Positions 50,567 to 62,050 of a stretch of 64,000 nt of DNA are shown here, one piece after another. The stretch's first letter is position 1. Every line of letters starts with the position of its first letter. Below the pieces are notes generated by a model. That model was given only the letters and a program-made list of their open reading frames with translations. It did no database searches and had not been told where the DNA came from. This DNA is from Morella rubra (Eukaryota > Streptophyta > Magnoliopsida > Fagales > Myricaceae), in contig CM025856.1 in NCBI GenBank assembly GCA_003952965.2, positions 30,399,110 through 30,463,109 on the forward strand, written 5' to 3'. Position numbers and translations under genes: made by a program.

Positions 50567-51860
50567 TACCCTGGAAATTACCAAAAGCCATGATCTTCTT
50601 TCTTTTCCCCGGCCTTCTTCAGCCAAAAGCAAAAGTGACCCATGACTCCTTTTCTTATCCTAATCCATCCCTTCATTGAACGAGGGGGTCCTTTATAGGC
50701 GGTGAAAAAGTGCGGCGTGATTCACATAAAGCTTCTAGGATTAAGGAATAAAGCAAATATAAATGCATTCCACCTTTTGCCGGCAGACGCTGTTCGATCC
50801 TAAACTCAAATGCATTAGCAGTACTAATCTCAACACTAAACACCCGGAGCGATTTATTTGCGGGAAACGTCCGAGCGCGGGGTCTGGTCCCATCTTTCAA
50901 TTCAAGTCCACATAGAAGTGATCTCAAAGCCCAATTTTTATTTGTTTTTTTGCTGCGCCAAAGGCTCCGGGCACTCGCCCATACGCTGCTTCTACGCACG
51001 TTCATGCATGATGCATCACACAATCTCTATCTGAGTCACCTTCAAAAACTAGCACATGCCTTATCCGATTTGCCTTTACAAAACTACCAGTAAAGGCCCA
51101 CTTTCCTGCGTCACTACAAGTCGGCATTAGAGACAGACAGAGCAGCCCATCGCATCTCCAATTACATAGAAAAAGCCATCGGTTTTTCTCTGGTTATATC
51201 CGTTGGAGCAGTGGTAACGTTCCCACTATTATTATTATTATTATTTTGTTCCTATTTAATTAATAGCCCACGTTACTCTCATTGGGTATAAAGCGGCAAA
51301 ATAAATATAAAAAGAAGATGAAAAAGTTGGGAAACATTCTCACGATGGATTGCCACCAGTCATGCAATTTATGACATTATTTTTTTTACAATGTAATAAA
51401 ATGACTACAAATATTAATCAATAGTTTTAATTAAAAATTTCTTACCTTTTAGGAGATCAGTATTCACTTTGGTTTTACTGATTAATAAATTTTTTTAGTT
51501 ATTCGTACCTTACTAAGTACGGAAATAAAAAGATATAAATAAATTTCCATGAAATAGTCGTGGTCCGCTTGTTAAAAATACATCGTAGATGCAGTTAAAA
51601 GGGACGCAGATAAACGGCGGATGAAGAGCCAACAAAAGCTTCAGTTACTGGCTTACTGCTTGAGCGGCTGAGCCGTTAAAGAGACTCGAAGAAGGGATGC
51701 AGAAAATCTCACGCGGATTTCCCCCAAAAACCGGTAATAAACACGCACCGCGCACGTCCCACGGTTTGTCCGCTAAAAAATTCCAGCTAAGCCCAATCCA
51801 CCTCGTCCGTCGCTTTCTATCTTCTTTTTACTTTCCAGCTCCCCTCATTCGGGTTATTAA

Positions 51861-51867
51861 TATATAA
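51861..51867 (+). promoter_or_regulatory. TATA box of the 141-aa gene
   Basis: TATATAA lies 122 bases before the ATG at 51989, a normal distance for a leader of about 90 bases. Confidence 0.6.
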
Positions 51868-51988
51868 CCCCCCAGCGCCTCTACCACCACCACCACCATA
51901 TCCTCATCCTCCAGCGCTCGATTCCTCTCCTGTCTATCCCACTGAAAACTCACTCTTTTGTCTTCCACTCGTTTGTTTATTTCTTGCA

Positions 51989-52414
51989 ATGGATGCTGAA
52001 TACAGGCAGACATCGACGACCTCTCTGATGCACAAGATCAAGCTGAAGACCTCTCTCTGCTGTTTCTCTTCCTCGGTCCGCGACCACAAGCCTCTAGAGA
52101 GCGACGACGACAAACAGCGGACTCCCCGCTCGCCGAGATCGTGGCTCAAATCGACGGCCCAAGAAATCCCCGAGATACGGGAAAAGTGCGCGAACCTGAT
52201 CTCGCGGATCAGCTGCAGGCCTCGCAGGCGCTCCCGCTCCGCCGATTTCAGTTACGACCCCGACAGTTACGCGCTCAATTTCGAGGACGACACCCGGGTC
52301 GACGAGTGGCCACTTAACTTCTCGGCGAGACTGGCAGCGTCGTCATTGTCGACAGTGAAATTTGCGGATGACACGGTGGCGCCGCGGAGGAGGGAGATCT
52401 GCGCGTTCAGCTGA
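51989..52414 (+). CDS. small plant-specific protein with YDPxSYxLNFxDD motif, 141 aa
   Basis: This intronless gene encodes 141 aa. It has a basic, Ser/Thr- and Cys-containing first half (LKTSLCCFSSSV), an Arg-rich stretch (RPRRRSRS, residues 77-84), then the motif FSYDPDSYALNFEDD at residues 87-101 and WPLNFSARL. The motif is familiar from small uncharacterised plant proteins, often stress-linked, for which I know no firm function. There is no signal peptide or membrane segment; Ser-Pro sites (RSPRS) suggest possible phosphorylation. GC content is clearly higher than the surroundings, supporting real coding. A TATA box is 122 bases upstream. The same motif ends the next gene at 55151. Confidence 0.85.
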   Translation: MDAEYRQTSTTSLMHKIKLKTSLCCFSSSVRDHKPLESDDDKQRTPRSPRSWLKSTAQEIPEIREKCANLISRISCRPRRRSRSADFSYDPDSYALNFEDDTRVDEWPLNFSARLAASSLSTVKFADDTVAPRRREICAFS

Positions 52415-52678
52415 GAATTGGTTGGCCTTCAATTCCTCGTTGTAGTTTGTATGCACAGTGTTTTTATACGAGTGTATGGTAGCTTGCCTCGCAGTGGGGT
52501 TGTCTGAAGTTGTTATATAGCAATACAGACATGTATGTTTGATAAGTTTGATTGTTCTTATAATTAATACACCCAATTTCACTGGGTTCAAAGTTGGAAA
52601 GATAATTGGTTCGTGGCTCAGCTATTTGTATGATTTTAGGTGGAAAAAAGATTACAAAAACTTTCTAAACGATTGCGT

Positions 52679-52980
52679 CGATGACTACGATCCTGATCTC
52701 ATGAATGTGCCTGATGTTCGTGGAAGAATGTATAACCAAAGAAAAGAATTCGTGTATCCACTTCATGCATTTCCAGCATCGATCAATGGAGGAGTTAACA
52801 GTAATGTAATTTCGCCTGATTCAAAACAAATTCATGGAGGAACGAAATGATACCTTCCCATGACTACAATCTCATGAATGTTGATGTTCCTATCCAATGC
52901 ATTTCCAATTTGGAGGAGTTAACAGTAATAATTTTATTCAAAACAAATTCATGGAGGAACGAAAATACCTTCCCACTCAA
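52679..52980. repeat. diverged tandem duplication with shortened second copy
   Basis: Block 1 (52679-52860) runs from ATGACTACGATCCTGATCTC through GGAGGAGTTAACAGTAAT and CAAAACAAATTCATGG to TACCTTCCCA. Block 2 (52861-52980) repeats the same landmarks in the same order but lacks many scattered bases and one longer stretch. A third short copy of ATACCTTCCCACTCAAA is at about 53029-53044. Confidence 0.85.
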
Positions 52981-53230
52981 ATAAGTTTCTTCTAAACAAA
53001 TTTATCCCCCTATCTTTCTTGGAAGGTATACCTTCCCACTCAAACGATCGAGGGTATAGTTTGGCAAAGGAGTTTGGGTAAGTTAATTAGGTGTGTACCT
53101 ACCCTCTTGAGTTGGCTGTCTAATTATCTTCACCAGTCGAACAAAAGGGGTCAAAAGAATAAAAGATCACACAAACTATCTTAGGCCATCTGAATTGGGG
53201 CGGTTGGACTGAAATTTAAGACCGTAACCT

Positions 53231-53480
53231 TTTTTTTCTTTTTTTTTTTTTATGGTGGCCGGTCAACTATTGGTCTACTCATGGAGGGAACAAAATCTCA
53301 TACGTCGCAGTCACTGCCAAAGCTGGCGGCTCTCGCCCAAGTGAGCGATTGCCAGTATGTTGAGTAGTGTGAGACTTGTATCCCCAGGTGAGATCTCACA
53401 CTTCGCCACCAGGTAGTAAATCTTGGGAAAGCTTCGAACCTTGCCGAGATTCTGTTGGGGAGGCTAGTTTTCAAAATTAT
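53231..53480 (-). repeat. poly-A-tailed retroelement remnant (SINE-like)
   Basis: On the minus strand, sequence containing AAGGTTCGAAGCTTTCC (similar to a Pol III B box) runs about 200 bases to GGCCACCATAAAAAAAAAAAA. That suggests a 5'-truncated SINE or other poly-A retroelement. No clear target-site duplication was found. Confidence 0.45.
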
Positions 53481-53574
53481 TATGGAATACAAATGTATTC
53501 AATACAATTTGTAAAATTAACGTCTAAAATTTTACACACAAATTTTAATACTTTTTAAAAAAAATTATAAGAAA

Positions 53575-53765
53575 TCTTCTTTCTCTATATATTATTTTTT
53601 TTATCTAATTCTAATATTTTTTTATTAAATAATTACATCAAATCATCTTTCTTTACACATTTTTACATACTCTAATAAAAATTAAATATATTTAAAAAAT
53701 TTCACTAACCTTTACATAAAAATATATAAAACTCTAATCTACATAAAATATTCACAATCCTACCA
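53575..53765. repeat. dispersed AT-rich repeat, copy 2
   Basis: It shares ordered blocks with 17305-17480, ending in CTAATCTACATAAAATATTC. Confidence 0.55.
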
Positions 53766-54204
53766 ACCTCTTACAATTTTTTTACAAAATAAACACCCCT
53801 TGAATCTCTAGAGTACTCAATTGGCCAGGGAAAAAAATATTATCTTTTTACTTGCCAAAAACAGTAATTTTCACATTTGTCCAAAAGGTATGATAAGGCG
53901 TGTCAAAAAAAAGGTGGTGGGACAGAAAGAGCCACGACGAAGCTTCCCCTAGAAATATTCCTTTTCGTTCAATAACGCTGGCCATACAATTTCTGTCATT
54001 TGGCCATCTGCTATGTATTCAAAACAAAGATCTTGGGCCACCGGGTAGGTTGGCAATCTTTTCTTAACCACTGAGGTCTGAGGGTGATCAAATCTGGGAA
54101 ATTATCTCAGACGACGATCGATATTCCATCAAGTTGACGTGAAAATGAAAGGCTAATAATTATTACGCTGAGAAAAACGAAAAAAAAAGCTAATTATTGC
54201 AGTT

Positions 54205-54310
54205 TGGTTGAGAGCGGTGCGGGCAGATATGGACAATCTCTCGGTGGTTGGGCTGGGACGCAACTGGCCCCATTACCTACTCCAAGTGACACAGATTCGA
54301 GTCTCCAAAT
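54205..54310 (+). repeat. possible tRNA-derived SINE remnant
   Basis: GGTGGTTGGGCTGG near 54242 resembles an A box, and AGATTCGAGTCTCC near 54292 resembles a B box. No poly-A tail or target duplication was found. Confidence 0.35.
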
Positions 54311-55150
54311 TTGCTGTTTAAATTTTTGAACTTTTCGATTTCCAAATATCGAATTAATAATTAACCTCAGCCTCACATAATTTTGGGTCTATTTGGACCG
54401 TGTTGTCAGCTATCGTCCGATCTTGGATGAAAGCGGATTTCTTGTTGAGGATAACTCTGGGAAGGAGCGGAGCCACTTGTTGTTTGGTAGGGGTAGGGGA
54501 AGACTAGGGAGGGATTTATTCTCTGCTTGTATATGGACGTGAATCTTTATAGTTTATACAGTGATGGCAATGGCATGGTGCAAGTGCCACCAACAACAGT
54601 CGAAAGTTAAGTTCGGCCCGTTTAGCTACGAACGAGATCTTCTTTCCCCAAATATAGTCGATTTGTTTAGGAGGAATTCCAACGTATTGAGAACTTCGCC
54701 AGCGTATTTACGACAAAATAAAAAATTGCCAACAAAAATGGTCAAGTTAAGAACAATAATGGTGACCACGAAGAGGCTGGTGAGCTGGCTAAGTTATGAA
54801 AGATGGGGGCAAACTTGCAATCAAACTGCAGAGGACAAAGCATGCATCTCTTTGCCTTTTAACTGTCAATTAACAGATGCCATATTATAAGGCACAGCTG
54901 CAGTGTTTGATTGGCTGGCAAAGTAGAGGAAGAAAGTCTACTAACAAAGGGCCATGCGCATAATTGCGTGTCTTTAAATGGGTAATTAAGTGGCATAATT
55001 GCATTGCACCTTCATCTACTCTTGGTTACATCGACACATTTCCGTCCCTCTTCCTATTTTAAACGAAAACTTCCCAAGCTTTTTCTTCGTGCTAAACTGG
55101 AATTAGATTATGTCTCTGTGATCCGTTACACCAAGCATTCACTCTCTTCC

Positions 55151-55672
55151 ATGGCCAACCCATACGAACAATTGGCGTCCGTTGCCGAAAGTTTGCAGTT
55201 CGAAGAGAATGATGACTACGTTGAAGATTTAGAAGAGATGGGCACGTCTTGTTCCAGTGGACCTTGCTTGAGAGGGTGCTCGAACAACAATGGCGCGCAT
55301 AGATATCTGCTTCAGCAGCAACAACGTGGACAGAAGAGAGAAAATTGGTTTGTGACTGAAATGAGACGGGTCAAGCAGTTTTCAGAGGTGTTGGGCAGGA
55401 CAAAATGGACGAATTTTATCCGATCTCTTAGTCTGCGTAGAGTTAACAAGAAAGGGTATCTACTTCTGCAACAATGTGGACACAGGAGAGAAAATCGGAT
55501 TGTGGATAAACTGAGGCAGATCAAGCAGTTTTCAGAGGGACTGTTGGGCGTGCCGAAGTGGAAGAATTTAATCGGATTTCTTAGTCTGCGCAGAATTGAC
55601 AACAAGAAGAGGAACCAGTTTCAGTACGATCCGTACAGTTACTCGCTGAATTTTGATGATGGAATAAACTGA
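55151..55672 (+). CDS. small protein with internal duplication and YDPxSYxLNF motif, 173 aa
   Basis: The intronless frame is open from 55004. I choose the ATG at 55151 (MANPYEQLASVAESLQF) because an acidic start typical of this kind of protein follows and the upstream part is not protein-like. The product is 173 aa. Residues 52-100 and 103-152 are an internal repeat: each has RREN/KREN, then V/IKQFSE, then TKW/PKW-x-N-x-I-x-x-LSLRR-V/I. The C-terminus FQYDPYSYSLNFDDG (157-171) matches the motif of the gene at 51989. Function unknown. No membrane segment or signal. Confidence 0.8.
   Translation: MANPYEQLASVAESLQFEENDDYVEDLEEMGTSCSSGPCLRGCSNNNGAHRYLLQQQQRGQKRENWFVTEMRRVKQFSEVLGRTKWTNFIRSLSLRRVNKKGYLLLQQCGHRRENRIVDKLRQIKQFSEGLLGVPKWKNLIGFLSLRRIDNKKRNQFQYDPYSYSLNFDDGIN
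55304..55606 (+). repeat. internal coding duplication, about 150-base unit
   Basis: Unit 1 is about 55304-55450 and unit 2 about 55457-55606, both in frame within the 173-aa gene. CAAGCAGTTTTCAGAG is shared exactly, and GTCTGCG-AGA follows TCTTA in both. Confidence 0.9.
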
Positions 55673-57185
55673 GAAGAAGAGTGTGCATATGTTTATGTCC
55701 TGCCTCGTATAACAAAGGCGAGCTGGGACGTGAGCCTAATGGTTTTCAGTTCGATCTTTGTTAGTATTGTTTGCTTTATCTTTTCAAGTACTTTTTTTCT
55801 GGTTTCAAATTCCCTAAAAGAAACTAATTGGGATAGCCCCCCGCTATACCCATAAGGCCATAATGGGTGAAGATGGGTTTTGATTACTTGTATTTGATCT
55901 GTTCCTAAAAGACATTACCGAGTGTCCGACAGGAACACGGGTTTTATAGAAGGGACACTGTTGGTTGGCGAGAGATTCTACAGCAACTGTTGGTATGAAG
56001 GGAAACGAACATCGTGAATAAGGATCTAGAAAGTTTTCCAGAGACAAATTTCTCATTTCCCTCTAACCTTCTTCGTAAGACCAATGACAAATTTAGCAAA
56101 AGTGTAGTGGGGAATATGATTCCGACGCCTATAATTAGTACAAGAGCTATCAAAGCAATTCGTGTTCCGATTCATTTTCCAGTGCTACTGTTTCGTCTAG
56201 GAGAAACTTATTATAAAGCTCATCGATATCATATTATTTTCAACAAGAAAGTGAGAACCTTGCAACACTTGCTGCTTGCGCTTATCATTAGGATCCACAC
56301 CCAGAAAGTCTGTGATTAGTTTGTGTTTCTGCTGACTGCTATCTTCGATCAAAATGCAGGTCTGATTCACCAATGAAGATAGCTAAGTGATCTCTTATAG
56401 TAGATTGATAACTGGTTTACGGACTTTATAGTATATAATCAACAGCCCCACGCCGTGTGAGAATAGACCACCAATTGTTCCTACGTAAACCCAGCGAGAA
56501 AGATTTTTATTATATTAATTTTTTTTTTTTTTTGGTAAGATTCATCATTTCGTTTCTAACCCATTTGGACTGTAGCATTTTCCAAGACCTTTTTGAAAGC
56601 AATTGAGAGAAAAGGGAGGAAAATAGTGGCAAACACCACATTTACGCGGGTTATGGCATCCGAGTTGCTTGAATGAGCATCAGGTCCACTAGCAATCAAA
56701 CTGTTTAGAAATTTTATGCTGTATTGGCTACAAATCTATCTCTACAATATAATTTTCAAACTAAAGCTATAATCACAGTATAAGTGTAAGGTCATGCAAA
56801 GATTATTACACTGTACACCCAAAACCCTCACTATTCTTAGTCACAGCAATGGAAAAAGGTAGACAAAAATCATAATCTTGCCAATGCATCAAGATCATCT
56901 TCAATATTATAATTTACCGGACTTCCAAGGAGATTGATATCATATGCACTACCCTGTCTGAAGCCTTTGAGCATATCTGTGAAATGTAACAAACTGGTTT
57001 CATCATCCCAGCCTCAGCCTCTAAGTCAGCCTTTTTTCTTTCTGAAGAAGCAGAATTTGAGTGTCTTACTTGAGCCCATTGTCATACCATGAAGTCAAAA
57101 TTCTATGCAGTATGTTTGGATTGAATTCTTGAGAGGAAGCATGAACGGAGATTGCTTGAGGATTTGGTCTTGAATTCTATTCCAC
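55673..57185. other. intergenic
   Basis: This is the 3' flank of the 173-aa gene and, on the right, the 3' side of the minus-strand KNOX gene. A T-run lies at about 56519-56534. The frame at 56014-56319 has no recognisable family. Confidence 0.4.
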
Positions 57186-60100
57186 TTACACAAAACGATC
57201 ACGGCTGTTTTCACCTGCATTACTTCGTTTCAAATTTTGGTTGGTGCAAAGCTCACGGGAAAGTTAAACTGAAAACACAGACGTGCTGTAATTGGAATAC
57301 CTTTTGCGTTTGCTCTTCAAGACTGTAGAAGTCGAAGGATTGCTGTGCCAGTTCCTCTTCCTCTGATTGATGAACCAATTATTTATCTGCTTCAACTGCA
57401 AACCAGTTTCCTGTACCAACCTTGCCTTATCTTCCTCCTGAAAGTTCATAAAGTTAAGAATAGATTAGTGGGATTTTTTGCTGCGTGTCTAACTAAACCA
57501 ATATTACTAGTAAGCAGATTACTCAGTAAATGGGTTTGCCTTTTTGTTTTTGAAAAGAAGTGGCCAATTGTGATTTGCTTCTGCACTTGTTAGTACCCTC
57601 AAACATGGTTGGGTGTCTTATAGGCTCTAGTTAGTGGTCGGCATGCATAAAGATAAATACAGGTTCAAAACAATTGCTCAACTACTTACTACCCAAAACT
57701 TACAGTAGGGTACGGCCACTTGGAGTGTGTTTGCCACCATTGTTTCAAGACAGAGGTGGTGTCTCCAGGAAGCTTTCCTGCTCTTCTCTTGCGTAAAATT
57801 TCCTCCCTTATATCTACAATTTTCTCCTTGTAACCCTACAAAGGATAAGAATACACACTGTTGGTAACGCTGAACATTTCAGAGGACGTTGCAATTAATA
57901 GTTTCATCAATTACCTGTTTCAGTTCATGTTTCAACTCCTGCCTTACGCGTTCCATCAAGGATCTTTCAGTCTCCGTTGGGATAAGAGGTCCGAATCCCA
58001 TGCTATCTGGACCCTCCAAACTTCCATCAAACATGTTGGCATCACTATCTACTTGGTCATCATCATCGTCGGACATTGTTGCTCCGGTACCTTCACCTGG
58101 AGAGATTCCTGTTCATGCAGCACTAAGAGCAATTAAAGCTTTGGCATCCATGATTATCCAATGCAGAACTACTTATAGGGCAGAGTAACAAAGAAATTGA
58201 TGTATGATGGTGCAGAAACATAGAAAGTCCTTAGGCAAGGCTGGATACCTAGCACCAAAACAGCCTTTAAGGTTATCCATTAGAACTCACCATCTTGACA
58301 AGTACTAGATTCTCTTCACAAAGAAAGAAGGAATTACAGCTAAAATACTTTCAATCTATTTTTGAACACTTCATGGGATCAGTAATGGATAATTAACATA
58401 ATCCAAGCTGGGATGGAGATTTTTCAATTGCAACTCAAAAATTATGAAGAGGCTACGAAGCTAATGTGTAAATATCAAGTTCTAAAATTACTTCATGCAA
58501 AAGGTTATACATTTCGATAAGCTGCCAAATATCCAAGAATATCATAAGGACATGCATTTAGATAGGGTTACTACTAAGAAAAATCAAAAACTAACTTCCC
58601 CTTCCCTTGCTCTCCATGTCCAGTTTTGATGGGCAGACCCTCTCAACCAAAATTGGACTCCGCCTTTGTATACTCTACCCCAAGTATCTTTGAATACATC
58701 TAAAGAACCAAATATCTCGTATTTGTGGAATTGGTCACATTTTCAATGACCTCAGGTCACTTTGCCAGTCCTTTTTCTAGGAATTAATACTTAATTCTGG
58801 TAATTTAGTGAGGTGACTGTTACTTTAAATCGCAGACCATGCCAGGAAGATCCATGAAGAAATAAAAACTATGTCCCACAAAAGAACTCCCAGTACTAGT
58901 TACTACCTGTGGTGAAAAACAATCAGCAATGTGAGCAGGAATGCAAGGAAAAGTTGAGCAGATGAAAGAACCTTTATATTGTTTTTCCTCTAGCTTGGAA
59001 ATCCGAGAAAAGAACATATTTGAATAGGTTAATACAACAACATATCACCTGTTAAACTTTGTAGGGATTGCTCAATCTCCCAGCAAGCCATTACTGCCTC
59101 CATTGCATGGACCCGTACATGTTGCTGCAGTTGTTCTTTAAAGGAACAAAGCAACAGAACATAATGTGTCTACGTAAACAAGAAAGGATGAAATAAATAA
59201 ATCAGATTCTATCCTGGCGAGACAATATAACAGAAAGGCACAAGGACAGCAAGGTATGGGCATATGGGAGAAGCAGAAATAGAAACTTACAAGCTCAAAA
59301 TAGTTATTAAACTAGCCCTTGTAACTGAATATCATCATATTGGTTAGACGATTCACTAGCAACATAAAGAAAAACTTCTACAAAAAAAAAAGTTGTTCCA
59401 ACTTCCAAGAATGTTGCAATCTATTTCTGCGGCTAAATGTGGATATCTGTCCTGGATAGGGAAAAACATAAACAAAAGAATCTAAGAACTGTCAGTTCCT
59501 TGATCTGGTGATGACCGTGCGATCTAGAGGTTTGCTGAGCTTTTGTACGTGCCTGTTGTGATATTGATTATGGCGCATGAGATATCAATTCCGCATTAAG
59601 TTTCTGTTGATTTTGCAAGTTCCCTCTTACCATCGATGAAAATATCTGAGTTGCCTGGGTGCATCCAGGCTTCAGCAGAGGCCGTAGTAACGTCATACTT
59701 GCACTTAGAACACAAATACCTATATGACTCTTGCAAATATAGTTCTAAGCATTTCCAACTCTAACCTAGCAGGCTAGTATACAAATGAAAACGAGCGAAA
59801 ACTTTTTTCCTCCCCGTCTAGGATTTCGAATGGCAATCTTATTTTTCTCCTCCATAAGCTTAGTAAGGTCGACAACTTTACCAATATCTCTTTCCTTCCG
59901 TTTCTCTTTTAGGTTCTAAAAATAATTATCAATGAGGACGCATCTGATAATTCCTCTTCTCTGTCTTTTGTGCAAAGAGGCTAGGCGTTGCTATTCCTAT
60001 CCTTCTTGAGTTGAGTATGTGGCTACAAAGATCAATATGGAGTAAAAGACCATAGAATTTGCTCTCTCTTCTGGAGTAAGGCTATTGCAGTGTGAACTAT

Positions 60101-61641
60101 GCCACGATCTTTCTGCTTTACTCCAATTCCCCTGTTTAATTTGCTGTCTCTGCACAATTGGTCAGAACTCAACAGATAGTGACTCCGGAAAGTGCTTGGA
60201 AATTGATGGGCCATACAGAGGCATGGTTCCGTTTGCTTTCATAAAAAAAGAGCCATCCTATACATTCCCAAGGAAGAGAGGCCGTTTAACTTAAAAAACC
60301 TGTCAAATCATTCGGTACCAACCCGAAAAATCAAAAACCAATAATTCATGCTTCCTTTTGTCTCGCGAAAAAAGAGTTGCACCATCAACTGCAAATTACA
60401 AGCTACAAAACACCGACTAATCTTTGGCCATGAGGAAAGATGAGGTCTTTCTTGTAATTGCCAGGTGAACAATCCTCAGGCACCAAAAACATATTGGAAT
60501 CATCCGGCGGTGCATCAGCTCACAATTCTCAGTGACCAAAAGAATGACTAAGCGGGGAAATGTCGTTCAGGGGAAATCTTCTGATGAAAGATTGTACACC
60601 CAACTGAATTTGATAAAACACAAGGAAAATTCAACCAAGTCGATGAACATGGAAACGAGTTACTAGATATTAGACATAGATTTCAGTAGTAGAAAATTTT
60701 GAATGGCAACAATCACAAACACTCGCAAAGTCGGTAAACAACCATTCGCATACAGCCCACAAAATTGAATCAAATGAATTTTGAACAACAAAACGACGAG
60801 CAAAGAAACAAAGGCGTACCATGAACTGATCGAGCTCCTTCTCGTCCCCTACCATACCCGCAGTCCCATGCCCGAGAGCCGAGTATTTGGCGACAACATT
60901 CTGTGACTGGGCGAGCTGGGCGTCGATCCTCGGCAACTGGTCGACCGGCGTAGCGATCCGGAGGCAAGCCACGTGGGCGGACAGCAACTGCTCGTAGAGG
61001 GGGTGAGCCAGAATCTCGGCCTTGCACCTCGCATTCTGCCAGGTCATCACTCCGTCCCCGCCGCTTTCGACCACCACTCCAACTCCAACTGCTCCCTCAC
61101 TTTTGTTCGGGTTGCTGCTGGTGATGTTCAGGGTGTCCCCGCCCCCGCCGCTGCTCTTCAAGTTCTCGGCCGAATCGTGGGACATGGTGGCGGCGATCAT
61201 CGAGTCACTGGCGGCAGCAGCGGCGACATCATCGATGACGTCACTGTGGTTGCGGTGTAGGATGCGGCGAGAGAGCCATTGGTTAGAGGATTGGGAGGCG
61301 GCAGTTGAATCAGAGGCGGTGTGGAGGTTTAGGAAATTCGTACTGTTGTTGTTGGTAGTCGTAGCAGTGACGGCGTTTGTGGTGTTGTTGTACTGGGATT
61401 GAGCGCGGAGTAGGGCGTTGTTGAGCCAATTGGGTGCGGTTTGGAGGGGATGGTGGTGGAGGTTGGAACCTGCTTTTGAGGTCGGGTCAGAAGGGGACGA
61501 GTGGGCGGCTAGTTGGTCTGGTAAGATGGTGCGCAAGGTACTGTTGTCAGCTAAGGCTTGGTTCTGCGCTTCTTGTTGTTGGGATTGGTCCGCGAAGTGA
61601 TGAAGAGGAAGGTCTTGAGAGAGGTGGTTGTGGTACGCCAT
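57186..61641 (-). CDS. KNAT3: class II KNOX homeobox transcription factor, KNAT3-type
   Basis: The six exons (complement) are 60820-61641, 59049-59169, 57915-58108, 57704-57835, 57301-57437 and 57186-57222. All phases close for 480 aa. Residues 1-215 are Gln/Asn/Ser/Thr-rich with poly-Ala and poly-Gly runs. KNOX1 follows (about 222-265, [20 protein letters not shown]), then KNOX2 (about 272-312, [20 protein letters not shown]) and an acidic linker ([17 protein letters not shown]). The ELK domain ([14 protein letters not shown]) and a TALE homeodomain with [11 protein letters not shown] come next, and the tail is [12 protein letters not shown]. This is a nuclear DNA-binding protein that pairs with BELL homeodomain partners; class II members promote differentiation and wall thickening. 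The last 13 residues come from a small exon that is easily missed; without it the frame reads into the intron to 57264. KNAT3 versus KNAT4/5 is not separable by eye. Confidence 0.96.
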
Positions 61642-62050
61642 GAATGAAATAAATAGACAGCCAGAGAGCGATAAAAAAAGTAAACACAGAAAGCTTACGA
61701 GTTCTCTGGGATGATTACGAGGTACATGGCGTCGATATAACTTACAAAGAGACACGTCTATGAAGTCCAAGAAGAAGAACTGAACAACAGAGAGAAACAG
61801 AGACAGTAAGGAGGTGATATGGGTTGCTAAAAACGAAGAAGGGGGTAGCTTAGAGGACAAAACTGGAGCCGAAGGTTTAGAGAGAGACGGTTGGTGGTTT
61901 TTGTCAGAGTGGTTTTCAGGCACTAATATCGGGAAACTGCTTTAGTATGAAAACGATAGATGGTTTTCTAGGAGCTTAACAAAAAGTCTGCTAATTAAGC
62001 TCTTCCCTTCATTTCTATCTCAATAGTGTTGACATATATATATATAACAT
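61642..62050 (-). promoter_or_regulatory. KNOX leader and TATA region
   Basis: A TATATATATATAA-type TATA box lies at about 62034-62047, roughly 395 bases before the KNOX ATG (minus strand). The presumed leader contains an ATG at 61923 that is in frame with the main start and has no stop between. Confidence 0.55.

Larger units (their letters stand above)
48019..51988. other. intergenic with MITEs and a local duplication
   Basis: The left end is the promoter side of the neurochondrin-like gene. Three AT-rich MITE-like elements occur near 48.45, 49.12 and 50.38 kb, and a diverged tandem duplication lies at 50072-50380. The open frames here are not recognisable proteins. The right end is the promoter of the small gene at 51989. 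Confidence 0.5.
52415..55150. other. intergenic with duplications and repeat remnants
   Basis: This holds the 3' flank of the 141-aa gene, a diverged tandem duplication at 52679-52980, a poly-A-tailed repeat at about 53231-53480, an AT-rich dispersed repeat at 53575-53765, and a possible SINE near 54205-54310. The frames at 52539-52850 and 54561-54890 have no family I recognise and are not called. Confidence 0.5.

Noticed and set aside
52539..52850. A 103-codon frame after the 141-aa gene
   Set aside because: It overlaps a diverged non-coding duplication and has no recognisable domain.
54561..54890. A 109-codon frame between the two small genes
   Set aside because: It lacks the shared motif and any known domain, and there is no sign of a promoter.
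37412..61641. A functional gene cluster from HPAT to KNOX
   Set aside because: The proteins act in different compartments and pathways; adjacency looks incidental, as is usual in plant genomes.
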